DNA from: Mycolicibacterium litorale
Lineage (GTDB): Bacteria > Actinomycetota > Actinomycetes > Mycobacteriales > Mycobacteriaceae
Reading direction: 5' to 3'
DNA: 64,000 nt
NCBI GenBank assembly: GCA_002007745.1
Contig: CP019882.1
Span: 806,001-870,000 of the forward strand
Below the pieces are notes generated by a model. That model did no database searches. It had not been told where the DNA came from and was given only the letters and a program-made list of their open reading frames with translations. Within the stretch, counting starts at the first letter, position 1. Every line of letters begins with the position of its first letter. Shown one piece after another: positions 18,051-27,241 of this stretch. A program made the translations under genes and the position numbers.

Positions 18051-19307
18051 TCACCCCGGACCGAAGGCGCTGTCGTAGGCGGTGAACACCGCGGCCCTGG
18101 CATAGGCCGCGGCGAAGTGGGCACGCGCCTGGTCGGACACCTCGGCGTTGCGCGCGGGATCGGTCAACGAGCACAACAGCTCGGCCAGCTCGGCCGGCTC
18201 GGTGCCCACCAGGACGCCGGTGCCCGGACCGCTGTCGATGCCCTCGGCCCCGACCGGGGTGGAGACCACCGGCAACGCCCGGCTGAGGGCCTCGATGACT
18301 TTGAGTTTGATACCCGATCCGAAGCGCAACGGATTGACCAGGGCAGCCACCCCGGCGAGTGCGTCACCCAGGTCGGCGACGTATCCCTCGATGGTGACGC
18401 TGTCGGGCAGGGTCGAGGCCAGCGCCAGCAGGTCGGGCCGGGCCTCGCGCCCGATCACCCGCAGCCGGGCCCCGGGCAGCCGGTCCAGCACCACCGGCCA
18501 CACCGTACGCAGGAACGACCGCAGGCCGTCATCGTTGTGCGGCAGGGACAGCAGTCCCAGGAAGACGAACTCGGCGGCCCCGTCGAAGTGCCGATCCTCG
18601 CCGGCCGGCGTCGCCACCAGTGGCGGGACACTTCGAACTCGACCCGCCGGCGCACCGGTGCGCTCGGCCAGGATCGTCGCCTCCTCGGCGTTGACCAGCA
18701 GGCACCGGTTGAACCGCCGTACCGTACGGTCCTCGCTACGCCGCACCAGCGACCGTTCCAGACGCAACAGCAGCGTCTGGCCGAGGCGGTTGGTGGCCAC
18801 CGGGCGCAGCCGTGCGGGCACGTGCTCGGCGAAATTCCCCAGCGGGCTGATGTTGATGTCGCCGTAGCGCTGGGCTGCCTGCAGCATCCGGTCGTAGCGT
18901 TCGGAGAACAGGTCGTCGAGGTAGCAGACCTGCTCGGCGGCAACCGCGTCGGAGGCGTACTGGGCCATCCGGACGGTGTCGTAGATCTGCAGGGCCGGCC
19001 CGATCTCGCCGAGGACCCGTCGGATCGCGGCCGCCGTGTGCGACGAACCGAGGAATGCCTCCTGCAGGCTGGCCCGGCCGGTGGTCACCTTGGTCGCGAT
19101 GTTGCCGAGCACGGCTGCCCGGCTGGGGCCGGGGACCACGTGCAATTGCACCGGGAACTGGCCCTGCGGTGCCGCGCCGACCTTGATGTAGTGCACGTTC
19201 GCCGGGCCGTGCCGCTCGGCGAGATAAGCGAGGAATCCGGCGAGCACCACCTTCTTGCCGGCATCGGTCGGGTAGGGATCCACGGCACTGATCAGCGCAA
19301 CGGGCAT
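18051..19307 (-). CDS. GT4-type glycosyltransferase
   Basis: A 418-residue GT-B glycosyltransferase. The C-terminal half has the GT4 donor-site pattern: FVFLGLLSLPHNDDGL, RVIGREARPDL, and LRFGSGIKLKVIEALSRALPV with the EX7E-type glutamate. The N-terminus (MPVALISAVDPYPTDAGKKV) suits an acceptor domain. It is probably cytoplasmic and would add a sugar to a lipid-linked or polysaccharide acceptor; neither donor nor acceptor can be named. It is the first gene of the polysaccharide locus and is on the opposite strand from most of it. Confidence 0.85.
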   Translation of the reverse strand: MPVALISAVDPYPTDAGKKVVLAGFLAYLAERHGPANVHYIKVGAAPQGQFPVQLHVVPGPSRAAVLGNIATKVTTGRASLQEAFLGSSHTAAAIRRVLGEIGPALQIYDTVRMAQYASDAVAAEQVCYLDDLFSERYDRMLQAAQRYGDINISPLGNFAEHVPARLRPVATNRLGQTLLLRLERSLVRRSEDRTVRRFNRCLLVNAEEATILAERTGAPAGRVRSVPPLVATPAGEDRHFDGAAEFVFLGLLSLPHNDDGLRSFLRTVWPVVLDRLPGARLRVIGREARPDLLALASTLPDSVTIEGYVADLGDALAGVAALVNPLRFGSGIKLKVIEALSRALPVVSTPVGAEGIDSGPGTGVLVGTEPAELAELLCSLTDPARNAEVSDQARAHFAAAYARAAVFTAYDSAFGPG

Positions 19308-19364
19308 CGCGCGATGGTAGCCACCTAGCGGGAGACGCGGCGCGGTGAGGAGTCTCTGGTGTGG

Positions 19365-20725
19365 TCAGCTCGGGTAGCAGGACAGCCCGACCTGGGCCTC
19401 TTTCATGTACGCGGGGGCGTTGACGCCGAACAGCCGCAGGATGCTGGGTGCCACCGCGGTGAGCGGCACCCGGTCTTCGACCCGACGCGGGGTGGCGGAC
19501 TGCACCCAGAAGCAACCGTCGGGATGGTGACGGCCGCTGCGGATGCTGTGGATGCGGTAGAAGTAGTCGTCGAACGGCGCCTGCCTGCCGTCAGGCAGAG
19601 TCATCATCAAGCGGTCCGGTGACCATTCGTTGACGGCGCAGCCGGCCTTGAATCGTGGTCCGTCGGCGTGCTGCATCCGGAACAGCGGACCGTCGCCGAC
19701 GCGGGCCTGTGTCATCGCCGCCAGCGCGCGGTCGGCACTGGCCTCATCGGGGAAGGCCAGCAGGAATTCTTCGGCCATCAGTGGGGTGACATCGGCGTTG
19801 GTCATGTCGATGCCGATGAGCGCAAGCAACCGGTCGAAATCCTTGGGCCGGTAGGTGCATTTGGTGGTGTCCCAGGGCTGCTGGCTCAGCGCGCTGACGA
19901 ACACCAGCCGATCGTCGGGGAAGTCCGCCAGGAACCGTCCGACGAGGCGATCTTGGTTGCGGTAGCCCTGCAGGATCGCATCGGCCAGCGAGGCATGGTC
20001 CTCGGGGGCGACGGCACCGAGAAGGCTTCGGGCCGGAAGTTGCGCCAGTAGTAGTGCTGCAGGTGGGCAGTGGAGTTGGAGAAGAAGGTGGCGAAAGCCA
20101 CCTCGTGGCGGCGGACCAGCTTTCGGAAGACGTCGTAGGACATGGCATCGAGGGCGAAGGCCCGCCGCCACTTCACGCCTGGGTCGCGCCGCTCATCGAT
20201 GAGCTGCTGCACCACAGCGCGGGCGGTGGCCGGCTGCAAGCCGTGCGTCGTCAGGTAGGCGATGAACGGGAGTGCGGCCCGCTTGTCCAGCTGCTCGGCG
20301 GAGTTCTCCTGCACTGCCGAGACGACGAAGTCGGTGAACGCCTTGAGTTCGGCCGGGTGCGGGGTCAACTCAGCGTTCCACGGGTCGGGTACCACGAAAC
20401 CGTCGAGCGGTCCGTAATCGAGGTTCATCGAACCGAAGACGCCCACCTTGAATCCGGCGGCGGCCAATTCGCGGGCGATGCCGCGGCCCGCCACCAGGTC
20501 TGCCTCGCCCAGGTGCTGGATGCCGTGATCACGGTCAGGGATACCGGTGTGCAGGGTCGGCCACTGCACCCACGGCTCGAGATTGATCTCGTTGGCGGCA
20601 TCGGTGACGAAGACCTCCGAGGAGTCCCGCAGCCGCCGGAAATTCGGCAACTCGCCGGCCTGGATGAACTCGTCGATCAAGGTCGGACTCAACTCGTTGA
20701 ATTCGATCTGAATTGTCCGCCGCAT
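19365..20725 (-). CDS. Alkaline-phosphatase-superfamily enzyme, frameshifted
   Basis: The N-terminus (MRRTIQIEFNELSPTLIDEF, then LPNFRRLRDSS) and EPWVQWPTLHTGI, carrying the likely nucleophile Thr, are typical of type I phosphodiesterase or sulfatase-like alkaline-phosphatase-fold proteins common in polysaccharide loci. As read, the frame breaks near 20004-20008, a five-G run on the plus strand. One more base joins it to the second half (PEDHASLADAILQGY... to the stop at 19365) and gives 453 residues. ATG 20725 follows GGAGAAG. The substrate is unknown; transfer or removal of a phosphate-type decoration is inference. Confidence 0.72.
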
Positions 20726-20780
20726 CGGCTTCTCCACCCGGTCCACCTGTAGTTCTTGGCGTGAAGATAGCACGGTCCGC

Positions 20781-20801
20781 GCGGCGCGCAAGGCGCGCCG
20801 C
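20781..20801. other. Very stable hairpin in the divergent intergenic region
   Basis: GCGGCGCGC (20781-20789) and GCGCGCCGC (20793-20801) pair perfectly with a 3-base loop AAG. It lies between the alkaline-phosphatase-fold gene (minus) and the Wzz-like gene (plus) in a 226-base gap. Possible roles are a protein-binding palindrome or an RNA structure in the plus-strand leader. Confidence 0.5.
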
Positions 20802-20951
20802 CGAGCCGTCCCGACGCCGGCCGGCCAGCGCGTTGAAGAACTGTCGTCGCAGTTCAGGAGCGATGTAGGGTGACCAACACCGTTAAGAAAAGACGGCTCG
20901 AAAGCTACGCTGCACGTGGCACGGCGAGAGTGCAGAGAGTAGGGCAGGGAC

Positions 20952-21575
20952 ATGACCACGTACCGCAGGACGATCGTGATCTTCGCACTGGTCGGCGCTG
21001 TAGTCGGGGCGGTGCTGGGATTCTTTCTCGTCCCGCGCTCGCACTGGTATCAGGCGTCTGCCAACGTCGCGCTGCTCCCGGCGCCTGACCTGACCACCGA
21101 GCAGTCCTCCGCTTTCTGGGAGGTACTCACCAGGGGGCAGGTCAGCAGGACTGCTGCGGTGCTCTACAACGACCAGCGCTGGGTGCCCTCGGCGGCCAAC
21201 GCGGCGAAGGTCCCGCAGGCTGACCTTTCGCTGTCGGCGGCAGCGCTGCCGGACACCACGATCGTGGTCGTCACCGTGGTCGCCCATTCGGCGGCGGCCG
21301 CCGAAGCGGGTCTCAATGACGTCCTGACGCAGGCCACCCCGGATGTGACCGCGCTGGCGGCTCCCTACGCCGTGAAGGTGCTGTGGCCGCCGGAGAACAA
21401 CGCCCTGCCCCTGCCCAGCCCACGCCGTTCCCAGGTGGCCGCCGCGGTGGCGCTCGGTGGGCTGCTGATCGGCGGCGGTATCGGCTGGTTCGTCGCCCGG
21501 TCGCGTGGGCGGCGAACCGACGTCACCGCTCGCCGGGCCGGCACGGTCGACGAAGAGGTGCTGCCCGGGCTATGA
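20952..21575 (+). CDS. Wzz-like polysaccharide co-polymerase (chain-length regulator)
   Basis: A 207-residue membrane protein with an N-terminal transmembrane helix (IVIFALVGAVVGAVLGFFLV), an extracytoplasmic segment of about 130 residues and a second helix (VAAAVALGGLLIGGGIGWFV) before a short basic tail. This two-helix layout and the polysaccharide neighbours match Wzz/PCP proteins, which control chain length during Wzy polymerisation. There is no cytoplasmic tyrosine-kinase domain. ATG 20952 was chosen. Its stop overlaps the next start by 4 bases, so translation is coupled to the Wzy-like protein. Confidence 0.75.
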   Translation: MTTYRRTIVIFALVGAVVGAVLGFFLVPRSHWYQASANVALLPAPDLTTEQSSAFWEVLTRGQVSRTAAVLYNDQRWVPSAANAAKVPQADLSLSAAALPDTTIVVVTVVAHSAAAAEAGLNDVLTQATPDVTALAAPYAVKVLWPPENNALPLPSPRRSQVAAAVALGGLLIGGGIGWFVARSRGRRTDVTARRAGTVDEEVLPGL

Positions 21576-23581
21576 CCGGGTCGGTCCGGATCACGCCGCA
21601 TTCCGGTGAACTCGCGGCGATGGCACTGGTCGGTGGCGCCGCGACGTTGGCTGCCGTGGTGATGTTCGGCTCGCGCAGCCCGCTGTTCGTGGTGGCGGCG
21701 CTCGTCGGTGGTGTCGTCCTGGTCTTCGGGGCGCGGCGTCCGACGCTGGCACTGGTCGCCATGGTCGCCATCGAGGTCAGCAATCTCTCCGGTGTGCTCG
21801 AGCAGTACGGCAAAGTACCGGTGTTCCAGGCCTCCATGGCGCTCGGGCTCCTGGCAGTGGGGTTCGCCCTGCGCGACCCGGAGCTGCGCGCCAGGCTCAA
21901 CGCCTGGACGGTGATCTGCGCCGGGCTGTTGGCGCTGTTCCTGGCGACTCAGGTGGTGGCGGCGCTCGGCAGCACCGATCCGGCGGTGTCACTGTCCTCG
22001 CTGCGTCGTACCGGTATCGACTTTGTGTTTCTGCTGCTGGTCCTGTTGCTGGCTCAGATGACGGCGCGGCCGTGGGCCGTCGCGATCACGATCGTCGCGG
22101 TGCTGGCTCTGCTATCGGTGCTCACCGTGATCGACTATGCCGTGTTCGGGGGATCGACATCGTTCGGCGGATTCTCCATCGTCACAACATCTTCCGGAGA
22201 ACTCGTCACAACGCCGCGCTATGGCGGGCCGCTGCCCGACTCGAACTTCTGGGGCCGGCATCTGACTATGGGGCTGCCGCTGGCGGCCGCTTTGCTGACC
22301 CGTTCGCTGCGGGCGTCGAACAAGACGGCCGTAGCCGCGGTGGTCCTGGCGATCGTTGCGTTGCTGGCAGGCATCTACCTGACGCAGTCCCGTGGCACGT
22401 TCGTCTCGGCTGGAATCGCAATAGCGGTGTGGTTCATCGCTTCCGAGGGCTCGGTACGGCGATGGGGTCTGGCCAGCCTGCCGGCGGTACTCGCATTGTT
22501 CTTCGTTCCGGGTGTCGGTGACCGGCTCCAGGACATGATCCAACAGCTCAGCCAGGGCGAGGGAAACGGCCACGTCGACCCGTCGTTGCTCGGTCGGCTC
22601 GCAGCCCAGGAACAGGCCGCCATGATGTGGGCCGAGCGGCCCTACTTCGGCTTCGGTCCGGGCACCTTTCCCGGCGAGGTGATCAACTTCGCCGGGCGGG
22701 TGGCGACGGCGGTCCGGCAGCCGAACGCCGAGGCGCACAACATCTATCTGTCACTGCTCGCGGAGTCCGGGGTGTTCGGTCTGTTCGGCTGGACGATCAT
22801 GGTCGCGGGTTTCCTCACGATCCTCGTCCTGCGGATCGTCGCCCAGCCACGCTCGGCCGACCGAGTCCTCGTTGCAGCCGTCGTCGCGGCAATCCTCGGG
22901 TGGTCGGTATCCAGTGCGGGGCTTCATCTTGCGTACTTCCGCACCTTCGCGTTGGTGTTGGCGATGGTGCCGGCTCTTGCGCCCAGGTGGCCGGTGCCCA
23001 CGGCGACCATCCGCGGATTCGGCCGCCGCGCCGGTATCTGGCTGTTGGCCATCGCAATCGGCGGAACCATCGGATGGGCGTCCCTGGCGGCGAGCGGTAG
23101 CTCAGGGTTCCGCGCCAGCCAGCACATGACCCTGGTGCCGGCCCGGCCCATCAATGGATGGTATGCCTACGCACTCGACATCCGGTCGAGGATCGAGTTG
23201 CTGCCGACCATGGCCAGGGTGCTGCGCGACCCCCAGTCGCCGGTCACCGTCGAGGCCGATCCGGTGCGCGGTCTGCTGACCTTCACCGCCACGGGCGACA
23301 GCGCAACCCAGGCACGTGATGAATTGCAGCGCGCAGCCGCGGTTGCCGGTAACCGGTTGAGCCAAGTCAACGGCTACGACCAGTACATGCTGCAGGTGAT
23401 CGGTAGTATGGACATCACCCCGACCCGCGACCACACCACGACGACGGTGCTCACCGCTGTCGCCCTCGCCGCGATGGGTGCCCTGGTAACCGGGCTGACG
23501 TTGGCGGCGGTGGCTGGTCGACGTCGCAGGGACGAAGCCGATTCCGCCCCACCGTTGTTGGATCGGATATCCGTCGAATGA
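21572..23581 (+). CDS. Wzy/O-antigen-ligase-like polymerase with a C-terminal Wzz-like domain
   Basis: A 669-residue protein. Residues 15 to about 540 contain a dozen or so hydrophobic helices and the ligase/polymerase signature YLTQSRGTFVSAGI, then WAERPYFGFGPGTFPGEV and NAEAHNIYLSLLAESGVFGL, typical of Wzy_C (O-antigen ligase-like) proteins. The last 125 residues differ: a non-membrane segment with the repeat-type sequence TFTATGDSATQARDELQRAA and a final helix (TAVALAAMGALVTGLTLAAV) with a basic tail, resembling a Wzz domain. This may be a natural polymerase/chain-length fusion. It starts at ATG 21572, overlapping the previous stop, and overlaps the next gene too. Confidence 0.78.
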   Translation: MTGSVRITPHSGELAAMALVGGAATLAAVVMFGSRSPLFVVAALVGGVVLVFGARRPTLALVAMVAIEVSNLSGVLEQYGKVPVFQASMALGLLAVGFALRDPELRARLNAWTVICAGLLALFLATQVVAALGSTDPAVSLSSLRRTGIDFVFLLLVLLLAQMTARPWAVAITIVAVLALLSVLTVIDYAVFGGSTSFGGFSIVTTSSGELVTTPRYGGPLPDSNFWGRHLTMGLPLAAALLTRSLRASNKTAVAAVVLAIVALLAGIYLTQSRGTFVSAGIAIAVWFIASEGSVRRWGLASLPAVLALFFVPGVGDRLQDMIQQLSQGEGNGHVDPSLLGRLAAQEQAAMMWAERPYFGFGPGTFPGEVINFAGRVATAVRQPNAEAHNIYLSLLAESGVFGLFGWTIMVAGFLTILVLRIVAQPRSADRVLVAAVVAAILGWSVSSAGLHLAYFRTFALVLAMVPALAPRWPVPTATIRGFGRRAGIWLLAIAIGGTIGWASLAASGSSGFRASQHMTLVPARPINGWYAYALDIRSRIELLPTMARVLRDPQSPVTVEADPVRGLLTFTATGDSATQARDELQRAAAVAGNRLSQVNGYDQYMLQVIGSMDITPTRDHTTTTVLTAVALAAMGALVTGLTLAAVAGRRRRDEADSAPPLLDRISVE

Positions 23582-24542
23582 GAATGGCCGGTGTCGCCCC
23601 GCACCATCGGATCATGCGGCGGCCCGGCCCGTTCGCGACCGCGGTGTTGACCGTCATGGCGCTCGTGACCGTGACCGGCGTGTCGGCCTGTTCGAATTCC
23701 GAGCTAACCGCAACGCCATTCGCCCCCGACAGTTCCTGGCGGACAACGATTCCCGACAAGCCGCCGATCGACCCCAACAGCGTGGCCATGATCGCGAATG
23801 TCCAGTCCACGCGCGGCTTGTTCGCCAATCTGGTGGAATTCGGCATTCCGATTTTCCACGCCGATGCCGATACCCCTACCTACCCGGTGACATGCACCGG
23901 GCAGGAATGGGGCGTGTGCCCGTTCGCCGGCTGGCCGGTGCCGATACCTTCTGGTGCGAAACCGAATTCGGGGTCAGACGGGGCAATGGTGACTGTTGAC
24001 GAGTCCACCTCGACCGTCTTCGAGTTCTGGCGGGCGAGCAAGGTGGGTGATGGCTGGGCGGCCCAGTGGGGTGCGGTGAACAGTCTGCGCGGGTCGGGCT
24101 GGGGTGGCTCGGCGACCGGATCGGGTGCCTCCCGGCTGGCCGGTGTCATCCGCGTCGCCGAGATCGGTGCTGGCATCATTCCACATGCGCTAGCCCTGCA
24201 AACCAGCAACGCCTGCAGCACCTTTCGGTCTCCGGCGGTGAAGTCCGACGGGACAGCGACGCGGCCCGACTGCATTCCCGAAGGCGCGCACCTGCAATTG
24301 GATCCGGCCCTGGACGTGAGCAGGCTAGGTCTCACCAAAGGTGAGTTGGCGGTCGCCACCGCGATGCAGCGTTACGGTGGATACGTCGTCGACGTGAGCG
24401 GTGCGCCACTGAGCGTGAGCTTCGAACTCGACACCTCCGCGCCGCCCCCGGCCTCGGTAAGGTCTACGAGGCCGCGGGCTTCCGCTGGGACTACGATCCG
24501 ATGGATCACGTTCCGTGGGAGAAATTGCGCGTACTGCGCTGA
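23578..24542 (+). CDS. Lipoprotein of unknown function in the polysaccharide locus, frameshifted
   Basis: The protein starts MRMAGVAPHHRIMRRPGPF and has a signal ending in a lipobox (VSAC), so it is probably anchored outside the membrane. The rest is Trp/Gly/Pro-rich beta-type sequence (TGQEWGVCPFAGWPVPIP, GWAAQWGAVNSLRGSGWGG), which I do not recognise; a polysaccharide-binding or -cleaving protein is possible. The frame as read runs on to 24738, but one extra C in the five-C run 24445-24449 gives the expected end GLGKVYEAAGFRWDYDPMD and on to TGA 24540-24542 (321 residues). ATG 23578 overlaps the stop of the polymerase gene. Confidence 0.65.
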
Positions 24543-24584
24543 CCCGCGCTCGATCAACCGGGCTGACTGCTCCAGAGGTGCTGC

Positions 24585-24597
24585 TATCGTGCACAAA
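24585..24597 (+). promoter_or_regulatory. Probable leaderless promoter of the FkbM gene
   Basis: TATCGT (24585-24590) lies six bases before ATG 24597, the spacing of a -10 box to a transcription start at the ATG. It would separate the FkbM/Wzx half of the locus from the Wzz/Wzy half. No clear -35 box is visible. Confidence 0.4.
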
Positions 24598-25421
24598 TGG
24601 CCCTCAAGCACGCCGTCTACGACGCGCTCAACCGACCACGAACCCGCTGGTTGCTCGGGCTTGCCGCGTCTGGGCGTAAGGCCCTTCAGGGCCAGCGCGC
24701 GGTCATCACCTATGACCGGCAGACCGGTGATTGGCTGACAAGAACCCAGGCCGGCGCCATGCTGATGTCGGACCTGTTGGGTGGCGAGGGGATGGACGCC
24801 GGGCAGTGCGACGAGTTCGCCCGAGACGTCTTCCTCCGCGACTACTCGCTGCAGCCCGGAGACGTGGTTCTCGACGTCGGCGCGGGGATCGGCACCGAGG
24901 CGTTGCCGTTCTCCAAAATGGTTGGCGAGTCGGGCCGAGTCATCGCCGTCGAAGCACACCCCACGACCTACGCCAAGCTCGAGCGGGTGTGTCAGGTGAA
25001 CAACCTTCGCAACGTCGAACCCATCCACGCGGCGGTGATGGACTCCGACGAGCCGGTGCTGATCAGTGACCTCCAGGCGGAGGCCTACCTCGAGAACAAG
25101 ATCGGCACACAGGGTGTGCCGGTTGCGGCGGTCACGATCCCCGACCTCGTCGCCAAGCTGCACCTGGACCGCATCGACTTCCTCAAGATGAACATCGAAG
25201 GTGCCGAAGTACCAGCCCTCCGTGGCGCGAAGGATGTCCTTTCCCTGGTTCGGCATGCCGCCATCGGCTGCCACGACTTCCTTGCCGACGAAACCGGTGA
25301 CGAGTCGTACCGCACCAAGGAACAGGTGCGCGCGATGTTGGTCGACGCCGGCTTCACGGTGACCTCGAGGGACGACGACCCGCGCCCGTGGGCGGCCGGC
25401 TATCTTTTCGCGTCACGCTGA
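24597..25421 (+). CDS. FkbM-family methyltransferase
   Basis: A 274-residue SAM-dependent methyltransferase with motif I LDVGAGIGTEALPFSKMVG, the acidic post-I loop VIAVEAHP, and DRIDFLKMNIEGAEVPALRG, characteristic of the FkbM family. Members O-methylate sugars or related hydroxyl groups, so it probably decorates the polysaccharide made by this locus. The acceptor cannot be identified. ATG 24597 is the only start at the right place. The gene has about 100 bases between its end and the flippase. Confidence 0.85.
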   Translation: MALKHAVYDALNRPRTRWLLGLAASGRKALQGQRAVITYDRQTGDWLTRTQAGAMLMSDLLGGEGMDAGQCDEFARDVFLRDYSLQPGDVVLDVGAGIGTEALPFSKMVGESGRVIAVEAHPTTYAKLERVCQVNNLRNVEPIHAAVMDSDEPVLISDLQAEAYLENKIGTQGVPVAAVTIPDLVAKLHLDRIDFLKMNIEGAEVPALRGAKDVLSLVRHAAIGCHDFLADETGDESYRTKEQVRAMLVDAGFTVTSRDDDPRPWAAGYLFASR

Positions 25422-25525
25422 GACCGCCTGCGCGGGTCGGGCGCAACAGCGGCCACGAGCCCCGTCCCAAGCTCTATGATGGCCGTGAAAAAGCTGCGGC
25501 TCCAGGTTGATCGGGGATTCTTCGG

Positions 25526-27241
25526 GTGGTACAGGGCGAGGATCCGACCGTAACCGGTGCGAGCCGCATCGATGGTGCGGACAGTTCGGGGGAGGTGCCG
25601 CAACCGGCGCCCCCGACCGGCCGTCAGGCGGCGTGGAACTACTTGGTCTTCGGATTGAGCAAGAGCTCGACCCTGATCATGACGATCGTCGCGGCCCGGC
25701 TCCTCGACCCGGCCGACTTCGGTCTGTTCACGCTGGCATTGTTGGTCGTCAACCTGTTCGACTACATGAAGGATCTCGGCGTCGGCGCCGCACTGGTGCA
25801 GAGTCCCGGGCAGTGGGAGCGGCTCGCGCCGACCGGGCTGACTCTCTCGGCGGGGTTCGGTGTCGTCGCCGGCGCATCGCTGGCTGTCTTCGCCCCGTTC
25901 GGGGCCGAACTGGTTCATCAGCCCGGCCTCACCCCGTTGATCAGGGTGCTGGCGATCGGGTTGACCATCTCGGCGTTCAGCGCTATCCCCGCCGCCCGGC
26001 TGCGCCGCGATCTCGACTTCCGGCAGCGGATCTGGCCGGAGTTCCTCGGCTCCGCCGCCAAGGCTGTGCTCACCATTGCGCTGGCGGCCGCCGGGCACGG
26101 GGTCTGGAGCCTGGTCTATGGCCAGCTGGTCGGGACCGTCTTGACCACGATCCTCTACTGGGTGGTCGCCCGAACCCGGGTTGCCTTCGGCTTCGACCGG
26201 CGCGAGGCCCGCAACCTCATTCGCTACGGCTCGGCGTTGACCGGGGTTGCCCTACTGAGCTTCGCGATGTTCAACATGGATTACCTCTTCATCGGCATCC
26301 GGCGAGGTGATGAGCAGCTAGGCCTCTACACCCTGGCCTACCGGTTACCCGACCTGTTGGTGCTGGCGCTGTGCAACGTGATCAGTGAGGTGTTGTTCAG
26401 TTCGCTTTCCCGGCTTCAGCATGCCCGCGAGCGTCTCTGCGAGCACTTCCTCGAAGTCATGGCGGTGACCATGGCATTGAGCGCACCGATCAGCGTTGCG
26501 CTGGCCACTGTCGCCCCAGCCGTGATCGCCACCCTCTACGGGCCCGAATATGCCGGTGCCGCACCAGTACTGGTCGTGTTATCGGCCTACGGCCTGCTAT
26601 TCTCGGTGTCCTGGCATGCCGGTGACGTGTTCAAGGCCATCGGGCGGCCGTCGCTGCTGCTCGCGACGGGCACAGCCAGACTGGTGCTCATGATCGGCCC
26701 GGTCTGGTGGGCCGCCGGCCACAGCATCGTCATGGTCGGGTTGGCGCTCGTTGCCGTCGAGTGCGTGCTGTTCATGGCCAACACCGTGCTGTTACAGACC
26801 GTCGGCGGCATCACCGCCGGCCAGCTGTGGAAGGCGGTCGGACAGCCGTTGCCCGCGGCGGTCGGCATGGGCGTCGTGATGCTCGGACTCTCCCAGCTGG
26901 TGTCCGGGTTCCCCGCGCCCGCAGTGCTTTTCGTCACCATGGTGGCCGGGTTGCTGACATACGTCCTCGGATTGCAGATCAGCGCTCCCGCTTTGTTCGA
27001 CGCCGGTCTGGCGGTGGTCCGCTCCGTCCGGGGCGGCCCGGCCGCCGATCCGGCGTCCGCCGCGCCGGCCCCCGGCGACGGCGGGCACACCCGGCCACTG
27101 GTCCGAGTGGTGCTCACCGTCCTCGTCATGGGTGGTCTGTCGCCCGCCGTGGCTGTGGTGAACGGCATTCGACGGTCGATCGGTAGGCGCCGGGGCGGCG
27201 CGCGGGTCGAGTCCGCGTCCCGGGTCGGGGGTCCGCGTTGA
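25526..27241 (+). CDS. Wzx-like oligosaccharide flippase
   Basis: A 571-residue membrane protein of the MATE/Wzx (polysaccharide_synt) type. About 12-14 hydrophobic helices begin after a 35-residue soluble N-terminus, with the family motif VAARLLDPADFGLFTLALLV and the conserved region NMDYLFIGIRRGDEQLGLYT in the middle. It would move undecaprenyl-linked repeat units across the membrane for Wzy. A Pro/Gly/Arg-rich tail extends past the last helix. GTG 25526 was chosen; its stop overlaps the next start (TTGA). Confidence 0.85.
   Translation: MVQGEDPTVTGASRIDGADSSGEVPQPAPPTGRQAAWNYLVFGLSKSSTLIMTIVAARLLDPADFGLFTLALLVVNLFDYMKDLGVGAALVQSPGQWERLAPTGLTLSAGFGVVAGASLAVFAPFGAELVHQPGLTPLIRVLAIGLTISAFSAIPAARLRRDLDFRQRIWPEFLGSAAKAVLTIALAAAGHGVWSLVYGQLVGTVLTTILYWVVARTRVAFGFDRREARNLIRYGSALTGVALLSFAMFNMDYLFIGIRRGDEQLGLYTLAYRLPDLLVLALCNVISEVLFSSLSRLQHARERLCEHFLEVMAVTMALSAPISVALATVAPAVIATLYGPEYAGAAPVLVVLSAYGLLFSVSWHAGDVFKAIGRPSLLLATGTARLVLMIGPVWWAAGHSIVMVGLALVAVECVLFMANTVLLQTVGGITAGQLWKAVGQPLPAAVGMGVVMLGLSQLVSGFPAPAVLFVTMVAGLLTYVLGLQISAPALFDAGLAVVRSVRGGPAADPASAAPAPGDGGHTRPLVRVVLTVLVMGGLSPAVAVVNGIRRSIGRRRGGARVESASRVGGPR

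Noticed and set aside
20871-21090. Short ORF upstream of and overlapping the Wzz-like gene
   Set aside because: It reads through into the real gene in another frame; only the Wzz-like frame has membrane-protein character.
25479-25553. Short ORF MAVKKLRLQVDRGFFGWYRA upstream of the flippase
   Set aside because: Follows a TATGAT hexamer and is conceivable, but it has no distinctive composition and overlaps the flippase start, so evidence is too thin.
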